Source: Ostreococcus lucimarinus CCE9901 (lineage: Eukaryota > Chlorophyta > Mamiellophyceae > Mamiellales > Bathycoccaceae). From it: a DNA stretch of 64,000 bases. The notes under the pieces were generated by a model, which saw only the letters and a list, made by a program, of their open reading frames with translations, made no database searches and had not been told where the DNA came from. The translations under genes and the position numbers were made by a program. Every line of letters starts with the position of its first letter. The first letter of the stretch is position 1. Where the stretch lies: NCBI RefSeq assembly GCF_000092065.1, contig NC_009369.1, positions 372,001 to 436,000 of the forward strand, given 5' to 3'. Below, in pieces: positions 46,024-55,701 of the stretch.

Positions 46024-48024
46024 TTATTCGTCGAGATTTATTTCGTTGAGAATGCGAGACATCTCGTCGGGGATGTTCGCGTGCTTAAAAGACATTTCAA
46101 AGTTTTCGACGTCATCTCTATCGACGCGCTGTAACCCAGCCAATCCGAGCGTCGTATCAACGCTCTTGAGTCTATAAAAGAACAGCAGCATCCAGTCGTC
46201 GGGGACGTACACATTGACCAGTCGCCCCGATACCACTTCTCGCATCGGTTCCCAGACTTTATTCGACGTAGACATCGGCGCCGAAATGAACACGACGCGC
46301 TCGACAATTTTCTTTCCCTTTTCACCAGCGGCGTGGAGCTTCATCAGCGCGCTCTGAACCACAAACGCGCCAGAGCTGTACGTCACGAACGTCACGGGTC
46401 GTCGACCGTGCTGCTGGGTGAGCAAAGCGTTGGCGATTTCCTCCCCGGCGATTTCCGCCTTTGCTCGCGCAATCGTCCACGGATTGTCTAGGTAGCACGC
46501 GCAGCTGAGGAGCGTCACCGGCCAAGACACCGCGGTCGTGATCGACGCGAGCGCGGTTCGAGCTAAAACTTTCGGCGCGGCGACCGTGATGGCGTACTTA
46601 CCACCCACGAACTGCATCGCGGTGCCGAGTTCGGTGAGCGTGGACGGCTCCCAGTTCAGCACGTATTGTTCGCCGGTGTGATTTCCCCACTCAGGTTTTG
46701 CCGCCGGCGCTTCGGCGTCCTTCTCGTCGATCGTCTTCTCCAGCACGACCTCCCTCATCTTTTCCACCAGCGAGTCCATTTTTTTATCCAACGCCTCGTC
46801 CTTGGTGAGTTGCAGTCGTAGCTCCAACGGCCGCGGCATGGCTTCCAGTTCCTCAATCTTCGGCGTCTTGCCCTTCTTGCTCAAGATTTTACTCGAACGC
46901 GAACGCGCCAACTCTTGCGGATCGATCGAGCGGTAAGAAACCAAGATACTCCCAGAGATCACCCCAGCCAGAGACGCCGCGCCCTTGACGGTCTGCTTCA
47001 ACGCGTCGGTGGTTTGCACGATCAAATAGCCGTCGTCGTCGCGCTCGAGCGTCATCCCGAGTTCGCCCGGATCATCGATCACGACGACGTATTGATTCTT
47101 TTCCGCTCCCCACGCGCGGAGTAAATCGCGCTCATCGCGCAAAAATCCAGGAACGAACACGTGCAGCGCGAATCGTCGCCCGACGCCGCGCAGAGGAATG
47201 AACTGAAACTGTTCCATCTCCGTCGACGTTCGACGCAACATCGCGTACCCAGTCAGCCCCGCGCCCGTGGCGCCGAACACGGCGCCGACGCCGCCCAGCG
47301 TCGCCAACACCCCCGTCGTCGCCGCGCCTATCACGCCCAGCCCGCTCAACGACGCCAGCACCGCCGGCGCCGCGACCCCCCCCGTGACGAACAACGCCGC
47401 CCCCCCGATCGCCGCCGCTCCACCGATTTTCACCGCCCGCGTCCACGACCACTCCCCCTCCGCTCGTTCTTCGCTCTCCGATTCGCTCCCATCGTCCAAC
47501 GCCGCCGCGCGTCGCATTCGCTCCGCCGCGCCGTCCTCCGCCTCCGCGAACGTCCTCCACGACTCGCCCGCGCGCGTCGCCCGCGTTCTCAATCCCGCTC
47601 TCGCGTCCGCGTCGTACGTCCCGCTCGCGATCAGCGCCTCCGCCGCGAATTCCACGCTCATGCGCTCCATGCTCTCCTCCTCGTCGCCGGATTCGTCGTA
47701 CGTCGCCATGCGTCCCGCGCGTCGCGTCTCCGCCGCCGCCTCGAGCGCGCGTCGAACGCGCGCCCCCGTCTCTCGTCGCCGTTCGCGCGTCCAGTGCGCG
47801 CGTCCCACGTCCGCGTCGAAGTCCACGACGGACCAATCGATCGTCGTCGGCATCGCGTCGCCGTCGCTCGAGACGCGCGTCGGATTCGGATCGGAATTCG
47901 CGTCGCGCGCGACGATCCGCACTCGCGAGCGCGACGCGCGCGCGCGTCCGAGCGCGCGCGATGGCGAACCCGTGCCCGACGCCGTACCCGGAGCGGTGCG
48001 CGCGCGTCCGAGCGCGGCGCGCAT
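46024..48024 (-). CDS. TMCO4-like (DUF726) membrane alpha/beta-hydrolase-type protein
   Basis: Up to 666 residues. The region WSWTRAVKIGGAAAIGGAAL, then glycine-rich hydrophobic helices and GVGAVFGATGAGLTGYAML, leads into QFQFIPLRGVGRR and FVTYSSGAFVVQSALMKL. This order fits the DUF726/TMCO4 family, in which a hydrolase-like domain follows a two-helix membrane hairpin. The Ser of TYSSGA sits where the nucleophile would be, although the flanking Gly-x-Ser-x-Gly is altered (Tyr-Ser-Ser-Gly). The N-terminus is uncertain: the Met at 48024 overlaps the start of the divergent kelch gene, and the Met at 47853 (MPTTIDWSVVDFD) is a good alternative. Confidence 0.78.
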   Translation of the reverse strand: MRAALGRARTAPGTASGTGSPSRALGRARASRSRVRIVARDANSDPNPTRVSSDGDAMPTTIDWSVVDFDADVGRAHWTRERRRETGARVRRALEAAAETRRAGRMATYDESGDEEESMERMSVEFAAEALIASGTYDADARAGLRTRATRAGESWRTFAEAEDGAAERMRRAAALDDGSESESEERAEGEWSWTRAVKIGGAAAIGGAALFVTGGVAAPAVLASLSGLGVIGAATTGVLATLGGVGAVFGATGAGLTGYAMLRRTSTEMEQFQFIPLRGVGRRFALHVFVPGFLRDERDLLRAWGAEKNQYVVVIDDPGELGMTLERDDDGYLIVQTTDALKQTVKGAASLAGVISGSILVSYRSIDPQELARSRSSKILSKKGKTPKIEELEAMPRPLELRLQLTKDEALDKKMDSLVEKMREVVLEKTIDEKDAEAPAAKPEWGNHTGEQYVLNWEPSTLTELGTAMQFVGGKYAITVAAPKVLARTALASITTAVSWPVTLLSCACYLDNPWTIARAKAEIAGEEIANALLTQQHGRRPVTFVTYSSGAFVVQSALMKLHAAGEKGKKIVERVVFISAPMSTSNKVWEPMREVVSGRLVNVYVPDDWMLLFFYRLKSVDTTLGLAGLQRVDRDDVENFEMSFKHANIPDEMSRILNEINLDE

Positions 48025-49933
48025 GCGAGCGCGCGGCGCTCTGACGAACTCGACCGCGACCGTTGGAGCGCGACGATTCGAGCGCGATTCGAGCGCGGCG
48101 ACTGACCCGCGCGCGAACGCGCGACGCAGGTTTCACGCGGCGACGCGCGTGGGGAACTCGAGCGCGGCGCGGTCGTTTTTCAGCGACGAGACGCGATTGA
48201 TGCTCTTCGCGTTGGAGCGACGCGCGACGCGCGGCGCGTTGACGACGGTGCGCGAACAGACGGGCGCGTCCGACGCGGAGGCGCTGGCGGAGGACGCGCA
48301 CTTGGCGGAGGGCGACCCGCGGGCGCTGCGAGCGATGGCGCGGGCGTGGGAGGCGCTGGACGCGACGCCGGCGAACGAGGCGATGCGGCTGTACGTCAAG
48401 GTGCTGGACGAGGAAAAACCGAATTGGTGGGACGGCGCGGCGACGGAGGCGCGGCGAAGCAATCGTGGGATGCACGCGAAGGGCGGGATGGAGGCGCTGC
48501 CGGAGGCGATGCGCGTCGAGCGCGGGAGATGGGAGTTTTTGGAGTACGCGGGGACGAAGCCGACGGCGCGGTTTCAACACGCGGCGACCGTCGCGGGCGC
48601 GAAGATGTACGTCATCGGGGGATCGTTTCGCGGACGATTCATGAACGACACGCACGAGCTCGATTTGACGACGTCGACGTGGCGGCGGTTGAAGACGAAG
48701 CCGGGGACGAGCGCGTTACCGGCGTGCGCGGGGCATCGGGCGGTGACGTGTCGAGGCGTCGTCTTCGTCGTCGGCGGCCGGTTCAAGGGACCGGAGACGA
48801 GCGCCATGTCGGTGTACAGGATGGAAACGAAAGACGATGGATTAGACGAAGTGGAATGGGTCAAGATTGAAACCGGCGGAGACGAAGCGCCGTGCGCGCG
48901 TCGCGGCGCCTCGGTCACGATGGTCGGCGAACACAAGTGCATCGTCTTCGGCGGCGAAGACGACGAGCGACGATTTTTGAACGACGCGTGGATTTTAGAC
49001 ATGACTTCTTTCGTGTGGCGCGCGGTGAAGGCACCCGGTGGGCACCCTCCAGAGTCTCGCGCGGAGCACACTGCGACGATGTGGGGCCAAGACACGCTGC
49101 TCGTCTTCGGCGGTACGGGCAGATCGACGAAATGTTTTTCATCACTCTTTGCGCTCGACTTAGTGCAACACAAATGGATAGAGGTGAATCCTCGCGGCGC
49201 GGCGCGCGTCGAGCCTCGCGCGGGTCACGCGGCTGTCTTGATCAAAGACGGTCGGTTCTGGGTCCTCGTCGGCGGAGGCAACAACGAGCGCGGGCTCTCA
49301 GAGTGTTCGATTTTAGATTTGGAGGAGATGGAATGGGTCGATCGGAACGATGCATTTCTCGCACCGCCGATCGTGGGAGAAGGCATGACGTTGTGCGCGC
49401 TGAGCACGCGCGATGGTATGGAGGACGCCGTCGTCGCCTTTGGTGGATACAACGGAGCGTGCCAAAACGAGACGCAAATCTTGCGCGTGCCGGAAGATTT
49501 CCCCGAGCACGAAGCCCTGGCGAGCGATGAAAATCGCGCTCCACCGGTGAGCACGAGCGTTCTGCGCGATGACAAGTCGATCGAACGAGACGACGAACGA
49601 GACGACGAACACGCGTCCTCCCCGGCGTCGGCGCTTATCGATTTCGCTAGTCCGGACAAGCCGGCGGCGACCACCTTCGCTTTCGGCACCGACGCGAGCG
49701 TGCAGGCGTACAGAAAAGAAAACGTCGAGCTCCGTCGCGCGTTACATCGCATGCGGAACGACGCCCAAATCGTCGCCGACGCACACGCCGCCCTCCGCGT
49801 GCGATGCGAGGACCTCGAGCGCGGCTTGAGCGACGAGCGCCGCCGCAACGAAGACCTCGAGCGCAAAGTCGCCGCGCTCGCGGAGCAAATTCGCGGCGGT
49901 TTAGGTGCCAGCGGTTCATTCTTCTCTCCTTGA
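48023..49933 (+). CDS. Acyl-CoA-binding protein with kelch repeats (ACBP4/5-like)
   Basis: Up to 636 residues. An N-terminal acyl-CoA-binding-type domain is suggested by LMLFALERRATRGAL and by ARAWEALDATPANEAMRLYV near residue 110. Six kelch-type blades follow (KMYVIGGSFRG, VVFVVGGRFKG, KCIVFGGEDDERRFLND, TLLVFGGTGR, RFWVLVGGGNNERGLSECS, AVVAFGGYNG). The C-terminus is a coiled coil (ENVELRRALHRMRND, then LRVRCEDLERGLSDERRR). This is the layout of plant ACBP4/5, cytosolic carriers of long-chain acyl-CoA. The start is uncertain: the Met at 48023 overlaps the opposite start codon, and the Met at 48200 would remove part of the first helix. Confidence 0.82.
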   Translation: MRARGALTNSTATVGARRFERDSSAATDPRANARRRFHAATRVGNSSAARSFFSDETRLMLFALERRATRGALTTVREQTGASDAEALAEDAHLAEGDPRALRAMARAWEALDATPANEAMRLYVKVLDEEKPNWWDGAATEARRSNRGMHAKGGMEALPEAMRVERGRWEFLEYAGTKPTARFQHAATVAGAKMYVIGGSFRGRFMNDTHELDLTTSTWRRLKTKPGTSALPACAGHRAVTCRGVVFVVGGRFKGPETSAMSVYRMETKDDGLDEVEWVKIETGGDEAPCARRGASVTMVGEHKCIVFGGEDDERRFLNDAWILDMTSFVWRAVKAPGGHPPESRAEHTATMWGQDTLLVFGGTGRSTKCFSSLFALDLVQHKWIEVNPRGAARVEPRAGHAAVLIKDGRFWVLVGGGNNERGLSECSILDLEEMEWVDRNDAFLAPPIVGEGMTLCALSTRDGMEDAVVAFGGYNGACQNETQILRVPEDFPEHEALASDENRAPPVSTSVLRDDKSIERDDERDDEHASSPASALIDFASPDKPAATTFAFGTDASVQAYRKENVELRRALHRMRNDAQIVADAHAALRVRCEDLERGLSDERRRNEDLERKVAALAEQIRGGLGASGSFFSP

Positions 49934-50115
49934 TTTCGTTTAGCGTTTAGTGTTTAGCATTTCACCGCACATGCATCGCGTTTCAGCCGCGCGCCGCGTC
50001 TCCTGGCCTCCCTCTCCTCGAAAGTGACGCGAAGAGTCGCGCGCGCCGCAGTGCGCGACGCGCGCGATCGCCGCGCCCGAGAGCGCCACGAACGCGAACG
50101 AACGCGAACGAACGC

Positions 50116-52167
50116 GTGATGGGGCTTCATCTGCGTCAGCGCGCGCAGGAGTTGGCGCGCACGGTCGCGACAACGCGCGGCCGTCCGTCGCGCAGTTCGT
50201 CGCGCAGAGACGCGACGGAGAGCGAGCACGAGCGCGCGAATCGCATCGTGCGCGAGCGCAAGCTCAACTACGATCGATTGTCGTTCTGCGTCATGGCGTG
50301 CGCGATGTGGGCGATGCTGCGGTTCGCGTTCGGGGAGGTGATGGCGCCGAACGGGGCGAACGTCGAGCTGAGCGGCGGCGGCGTCTGGGCGGTGGCGCTG
50401 ATTTGGGCGTGCGCGCACGTCGGTGGGGCCGCGGCGGTGATGTGTGGGCTACCGTCGTTGACTGGAATGTTGTTGTGCGGGTTGCTGCTGAGAAACGTGC
50501 CGGGAGGCCTGGTGAACGATTTGCCAGAGCGGTGGTCGAGCGACATTCGCGCCGCCGGTTTGAGCGTGATTTTAATGCGGAGCGGGTTAGAGTTAGATTT
50601 GGACGCGTTTCGCTCGATAGGATGGATGGCGAGTCGATTGACCGTCATGCCAGGGCTCTCTGAAGCGATCGCGTGCGGGTTATTTTCGATGCTGATATTT
50701 AAAATGTCGTTCCCGCTCGGGATGTGCTTGGGGTTCATCCTGGGCGCGGTGTCGCCCGCGGTGGTGGTGCTCGGCATGTTTGAGTTACAATCGCTCGGTT
50801 ACGGCGTGGCGAAGGGAATTCCGTCGTTAGTCGTCGCGGCGGCGTCGTTTGATGACGTCGTAGCGATCACGGGGTACACGATCTTCAAGTCGTTCGCGCT
50901 AGGCAGCAAGGGACACATGGCGTGGACGATTTTGCACGGTCCCGTGGACGTGTTGGCGGGTCTGTGCGTCGGCACGCTCGGGGGGGTTATTTGCGGTATG
51001 ACGAAAATTTGGAACGAGCGTTGGAAGAGATCGTCCATGGTTATGATTTTAGGGTTGTTTACGATGTTCTTAGGTCGACATTACGGGTTCAACGGTGGTG
51101 GCGCCATGTCCGCGCTCGCTTTGGGCATCTCGGCCAATAAGTGTTGGCGCACGAACAAGCCGCACCCGGCGCTGACAAACGGACCTTCCGACGATCACGC
51201 GCACGGTGTGGAGACTGATTTGGCCAAGTTATGGCGTTTCATATTTCAGCCCTTGCTGTTCGGCGTCATCGGCACGGCGGTGAGTTTCAAAGACGTCACG
51301 CCGTCGACGATTCCCAAATCCATCGGTCTTCTCCTCATCGGTATTTGCATTCGTTTGCCCATGGCTTATGTAGCCGTGGGCGGCGGTGAGCTATCGCGAA
51401 TCGAGCGCGCGTTTGTGTCTTTGGCATGGATCCCCAAAGCCACCGTCCAAGCTGCGCTGGCATCTGATCCGCTGGATTACATCATAGAGAAGAAAAAATC
51501 CGCCGAGTACGTGTCGTGGGGCAACGACATTCTCACTACGGCGGTATTTTCAATCATTTTAACCGCGCCGCTCGGAATGGTCATCATCGCCACGCTCGGG
51601 CCGAAGTGGTTACAGAAGGATCAGAAGAACGCCATCGTGAGCAACGTCGAGCCCGGAGACGACATTGTCAAAAAAGTTGAGCTGGTCCGAAGAAACTCAA
51701 TTGAAACTGCGGCGCGACGAACGAGCGAGGAACGTCGCGGCAGTTCCGTCGACGGCGGTTCGCCGTTCAGCGAACGTGTTGCAGACTTCTGGCGCGATGA
51801 TGGCGCGTCATCTCGTCGCGATCAACGCGAAGGGAGCGTGATTTCAGAAGCTGACTCGCCAACCGGACTGAAGGGCGCGTCGGCGAGCGAAAAGCTCGTC
51901 TATCACCTCGCCACCCTTCGCGATTTCGCCACGGATTCCGCAAACCTCGAACCTGAGGACATGAAGCTCATCCAAGACGCTTCGGACGAAATCGAAGCAA
52001 TCATGCGCGAGCATTTACCGCGCGTGCGCTCGGTGGACACTCCGGGTTTGTTCTTCCGTCGAACGTCGGCGACGTACGCCGATTTAGACCTTCCCGCGCC
52101 CGAGGAATTCATCGAAGCCGACGTCGAGGTCACGGACCCGCGCGTCAACTCGGACGAAGCAGTGTAG
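50116..52167 (+). CDS. Sodium/proton antiporter, CPA2/SLC9B (NHA)-type
   Basis: 683 residues with about 12 hydrophobic helices. GLPSLTGMLLCGLLLRNVPG, SVILMRSGLELD, GFILGAVSPAVVVLGM and GIPSLVVAAASFDDVVAITG match the SLC9B/NHA branch; the Asp-Asp in ASFDD is the ion-binding pair. Later helices (RFIFQPLLFGVIGTAVSF) also fit. The last about 150 residues are a cytosolic, Ser/Arg-rich and acidic tail that could be regulatory. The likely role is sodium or lithium export or vacuolar sequestration; the membrane is not evident. It starts about 180 bases after the kelch gene, a stretch with no visible gene. Confidence 0.87.
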   Translation: MMGLHLRQRAQELARTVATTRGRPSRSSSRRDATESEHERANRIVRERKLNYDRLSFCVMACAMWAMLRFAFGEVMAPNGANVELSGGGVWAVALIWACAHVGGAAAVMCGLPSLTGMLLCGLLLRNVPGGLVNDLPERWSSDIRAAGLSVILMRSGLELDLDAFRSIGWMASRLTVMPGLSEAIACGLFSMLIFKMSFPLGMCLGFILGAVSPAVVVLGMFELQSLGYGVAKGIPSLVVAAASFDDVVAITGYTIFKSFALGSKGHMAWTILHGPVDVLAGLCVGTLGGVICGMTKIWNERWKRSSMVMILGLFTMFLGRHYGFNGGGAMSALALGISANKCWRTNKPHPALTNGPSDDHAHGVETDLAKLWRFIFQPLLFGVIGTAVSFKDVTPSTIPKSIGLLLIGICIRLPMAYVAVGGGELSRIERAFVSLAWIPKATVQAALASDPLDYIIEKKKSAEYVSWGNDILTTAVFSIILTAPLGMVIIATLGPKWLQKDQKNAIVSNVEPGDDIVKKVELVRRNSIETAARRTSEERRGSSVDGGSPFSERVADFWRDDGASSRRDQREGSVISEADSPTGLKGASASEKLVYHLATLRDFATDSANLEPEDMKLIQDASDEIEAIMREHLPRVRSVDTPGLFFRRTSATYADLDLPAPEEFIEADVEVTDPRVNSDEAV

Positions 52168-52268
52168 ACCATAGATGTCGCGCAGCTTTCGCGGTCGACG
52201 TCCTCTCGATATCGATGTAACGAAGAAACCGCCCCGCGGCGCCGCACACGTCGACTCTCCGTCGCGCC

Positions 52269-52967
52269 ATGTCGCACGCCGTCGCCTCGACGTCCTCGCG
52301 CGCGCCGCGCGCCCACGCGACGCGTTGCCGGCACCGTCGCACGCGCGCGCGCGTCGTCGTTCGCGCCTCGGCGGCGCCGAGCGACGAGGAAACGCCCGAA
52401 AGCGTGCTCAGAGTGAGCCGACGAACCTCGTTCGAAGGTCTCAAAGCCGCGCGTCGCGTCGAGTTACAGGCGGCGCGCGACGCCGGCGACGACGAGAGAG
52501 CGGCGAAAGTGGAGTGGGCGTTCGATGCGCTGATCGCGCAGTCAAAAACGTTCTTCGAAGAGCGCGTGAAGACGGATGAGAGTCCAGAGAGTCGATTCAT
52601 GTTGGGCAACTTTTATCAAACGCTGGAAAAGTTTGACGACGCGGAGCGGGAGTATCGACGCGCGCTGGAGCTCGGGACGAACGTGGACGCGGCGAATAAT
52701 TTAGCGATGATATTACAGGCGCGAGGAGAGTTAGATGAGGCGGAAGCGTATTACTTAAAGGCGTTAGAGCCGGATCCCGATTGCGTCGACGTGCTCTTTA
52801 ATTGGGCGACGTTGAAGCTCGAGTGTCGAAAAGACTTGAACGCCACGCGGATTTTGATTGAACGCATCGTTACGATACAGCCAGATCTTAAGAAACATCC
52901 GCTGGTGAAGGCGTTGAGGGACGACGACGACGACGACGACGACGAGCCGTTCATTCCGCCGATTTAG
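52269..52967 (+). CDS. TPR protein, predicted plastid
   Basis: 232 residues. A transit-type leader (His/Arg/Ser-rich, up to about residue 40) is followed by a helix and three TPR-like units: SRFMLGNFYQTLEKFDDAE, DAANNLAMILQARGELDEAE and DVLFNWATLKLECRKDLNAT. The C-terminus has eight consecutive Asp before EPFIPPI. TPR units bind partner proteins. I cannot assign a specific complex. It converges with the phototropin gene, the stops being about 50 bases apart. Confidence 0.75.
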   Translation: MSHAVASTSSRAPRAHATRCRHRRTRARVVVRASAAPSDEETPESVLRVSRRTSFEGLKAARRVELQAARDAGDDERAAKVEWAFDALIAQSKTFFEERVKTDESPESRFMLGNFYQTLEKFDDAEREYRRALELGTNVDAANNLAMILQARGELDEAEAYYLKALEPDPDCVDVLFNWATLKLECRKDLNATRILIERIVTIQPDLKKHPLVKALRDDDDDDDDEPFIPPI

Positions 52968-53018
52968 TTTCGATTTGTGAATGTGAATTGAAAATTTCGA
53001 GCTGCAATAGTTTTGCGT

Positions 53019-55274
53019 CTACACCTCGATCTCGAACATCTCTTCCGGTTCTTCCTTGGCTGGGGGTGGTGCACTGCGCGTAGGCTTAAGTTTTGGAATG
53101 TTCGGGGGCACTTCCCAACGAAGCAAACCCCAATTGATGGATTTGAAAAATGGGTGTGACTTAATTTCTTCGGCACCGCCGAGCGTGCCCAAGCGATTTG
53201 TCGTATCGTGCTGCAGTAATTTACCGACACAATCTTTGAAATCGTCGCTCATGGGAACGTCATCTGGGAACGTCACTTTCCCATCCGAGATTTTGTTGAA
53301 CGTCTCTTCTCGCGTCGCCGATTTGAACGGTGTCGTGCCGTACGCCATCTCGTACATGAAAATGCCCAGTTCCCACCAGTCAACCGAACCGGAGTGGCCG
53401 GTACCGTTCAAAACCTCTGGGGAAAGATACTCTTCCGTGCCGACAAAAGAGTTCGTGAATGTGAACGGTTCCGCCATAAGCATGGGATTGGAACCGTTCT
53501 TTGGCAGTCGCGGCGGCTTGAGTGACTTCTTTGACGACGCTTGCTCGACGGCTCGCTCGCCGGCGATCCAAGACGGGTTCCCAGGTTGAATATTAATGTG
53601 CGGTTTGCATGTCGCGCAAAACGACAGGTCGAAATCGGTGATAACGATGTGCCCACTACGACGTAGCAAAACGTTCTCCGGTTTCAAGTCTCTGTACACG
53701 AATCCGAGCAAGTGCAGGTACTGGAGCGCCACGAGTACTTCCGCCGCGTAAAACCTCGTCGCATTTTCGCTCAGACGCCTGTCTGGAATCTTTTGCAGGA
53801 AGTCATATAGCTCGCCTCCTTCGCAATACTCCATCAAAAAGTACACGTGAGTCGCGGTTTGAAACGACGCGAACAACGTCGCCACGAATGGGTGGTCGAC
53901 TTCGTTCAAAATCGTCGACTCAGTGTGCAAACGGTGAAGCTTGTTGCGGTCGATGATTTCCTGCTTGGTCAAAATCTTCAATGCGAACGTGATATCTTGC
54001 TGTTTGGCGAGGGTAACCAAGTGCACGGTGCCCACATCGCCTTGTCCAATGCGCTTTACCGGCACGAAGTCGTCGATCGTTAAAGCTCTGGTGCCATCGT
54101 TCGTCGCCTTGCGCAGCGCCTCCCAATGACGACGATTTTCAATTTGATGAGGCTTGGGCGTGAGCATTTTCCCGTGCATGCGCACCCACGGTGGCTCGAA
54201 CTCTTTGTCTTTTGCCGTCGCACCGGCGACCATACTCGCCGCGCCCTTCGATATGGCTATGTTCTCTTCATCCGTGCCCTTGAACGTGATCTCCGCGATC
54301 GACTCGTCCTCGGTGCTCGGATCGTGCGCGGTGATGTCCACCTGTACGCCCGCAAAAAATCGTACAATTCCCTGGTCATCACGCACGGGGGCCAACGTGA
54401 ACATGTTCCAAAACTGCTTTCCGCTCTTTGTGTAATTCAATAATCGCACCGTACACTCTTCCCCGAGCTCGATCGCCTGACGAATCTTCGCCACCGCCGC
54501 TCGATCCGTCTTCGGCCCTTGCAAAAACCGACAGTTCCGTCCCAAGATTTCATCCACAGAGTATCCAGTAAAATCCATGAAACCGTCGCTCGCGAACACG
54601 ATCGGATGATCGGGCAACGACGGATCGGTGATGACGAACGATTGCTCGATGCGCTCGAGCGTCGAGGCCAAATCCAAACCCACGCGTCCCTTCCTCGCGC
54701 CCGCGTCGTCCACGCCATCCTCAGATAACCCTTCCGCCGCTCGCACCGCGTTCTCCACCTCGCTCACGCGCCCTAGCGACACGGCTGCCGCGCGAGCGTC
54801 GTAGCGACTCGGCACTGGCATCCCTTCCTCATCGAAATCGATCCCTCGCTCGCCCGTCGTCGCGTCCTTCACCTCCGTCACGTCCACCTGCACGCCGATG
54901 TACTTCGCCACCGTCCCATCCGCCAGTTTCACCGGCGCGACGACGAGATAATTCCAAAACGGCGTCCCATCCTTCTTATAATTCAACAACCGCACGCTCC
55001 ATCGATCGCCCCGCTTAATCGCCTCTCGCAGCTCGCGCACGTCGTTCCCATCCGTCGCCTCTCCCTGCAAAAATCGACAATTATGCCCGATCACCTCGTC
55101 CGCGCCGTACTGCGTCATCCGCAGGAACCCATCGCTCGCGTACACGATCGGACAATCCTCCCTCGTCGCGTCGCACACGGTGAACGTGTGATCGAACGCC
55201 GCGAACGCCCTCGCGACCTTGGCGTCCAGGCTCGGCGCGTGCGCGCCGCCCTCGATCGACCTCGCGCGCGACAT
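53019..55274 (-). CDS. PHOT: Phototropin blue-light receptor kinase
   Basis: 751 residues, about the size of Chlamydomonas phototropin. LOV1 has GHNCRFLQG (flavin-adduct Cys66) and LOV2 has GRNCRFLQG (Cys248), each followed by the LLNY and FWN motifs of LOV domains. The Ser/Thr kinase (AGC-VIII type) starts at about 403: [15 protein letters not shown], Lys433, [13 protein letters not shown] (Asp529) and ITDFDLSF (Asp547), with the DFD variant typical of phototropins and an extended activation segment up to [11 protein letters not shown]. Blue light forms a Cys-FMN adduct in LOV2 and releases the kinase. All catalytic residues are present. The start faces the IBTK-like gene. Confidence 0.97.
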   Translation of the reverse strand: MSRARSIEGGAHAPSLDAKVARAFAAFDHTFTVCDATREDCPIVYASDGFLRMTQYGADEVIGHNCRFLQGEATDGNDVRELREAIKRGDRWSVRLLNYKKDGTPFWNYLVVAPVKLADGTVAKYIGVQVDVTEVKDATTGERGIDFDEEGMPVPSRYDARAAAVSLGRVSEVENAVRAAEGLSEDGVDDAGARKGRVGLDLASTLERIEQSFVITDPSLPDHPIVFASDGFMDFTGYSVDEILGRNCRFLQGPKTDRAAVAKIRQAIELGEECTVRLLNYTKSGKQFWNMFTLAPVRDDQGIVRFFAGVQVDITAHDPSTEDESIAEITFKGTDEENIAISKGAASMVAGATAKDKEFEPPWVRMHGKMLTPKPHQIENRRHWEALRKATNDGTRALTIDDFVPVKRIGQGDVGTVHLVTLAKQQDITFALKILTKQEIIDRNKLHRLHTESTILNEVDHPFVATLFASFQTATHVYFLMEYCEGGELYDFLQKIPDRRLSENATRFYAAEVLVALQYLHLLGFVYRDLKPENVLLRRSGHIVITDFDLSFCATCKPHINIQPGNPSWIAGERAVEQASSKKSLKPPRLPKNGSNPMLMAEPFTFTNSFVGTEEYLSPEVLNGTGHSGSVDWWELGIFMYEMAYGTTPFKSATREETFNKISDGKVTFPDDVPMSDDFKDCVGKLLQHDTTNRLGTLGGAEEIKSHPFFKSINWGLLRWEVPPNIPKLKPTRSAPPPAKEEPEEMFEIEV

Positions 55275-55701
55275 CGTCGCCGTCTCCTCGCGACGTCTCC
55301 CGCGTCGTCCCGCGCGTCGTCCCGCGCGTCGCCCCGCGCGTCACCGCGTCACCGCGTCACCGCGTCGCGCGTCGCGCCCTCAAGATAACGAATGCCCTCG
55401 CCGCCGCGTCCGCGCGCGTCGACGCGCGTCGACGCGCTCGCGCCGCGCGTCGCGCGTCGCGCGTCGCGACGCGCGTCGCGGTTCCGCGCGTCCGTCGCCG
55501 CGCGTCCGTCGACGGGCGCGCGTCGACGCGTTCTGGCGCGACGGGCGCGCCCAACCGTCGTCGTCGCACTCGGACGCGCGCGCGACGCGCCGACGACTCG
55601 ACCCGCGCCGACGATGCGCGCGCGCTGACGACTCGACCCGCGCGACCGCGACCGCGACGACGCGCGACGACGCGCGACGCGCGACCGCGACGACGACGCG
55701 A
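55275..55701. promoter_or_regulatory. Gene-free divergent region, phototropin / IBTK-like gene
   Basis: 427 bases of very GC-rich low-complexity sequence made of GCG, CGAC and CGTC words. Three copies of an 8-base GTCACCGC unit lie around 55338-55362, and a repeated ACGCGAATGGA word occurs just before and after the IBTK-like start. It must contain both 5' untranslated regions and promoters. I see no RNA gene or conserved element in it. Confidence 0.55.
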
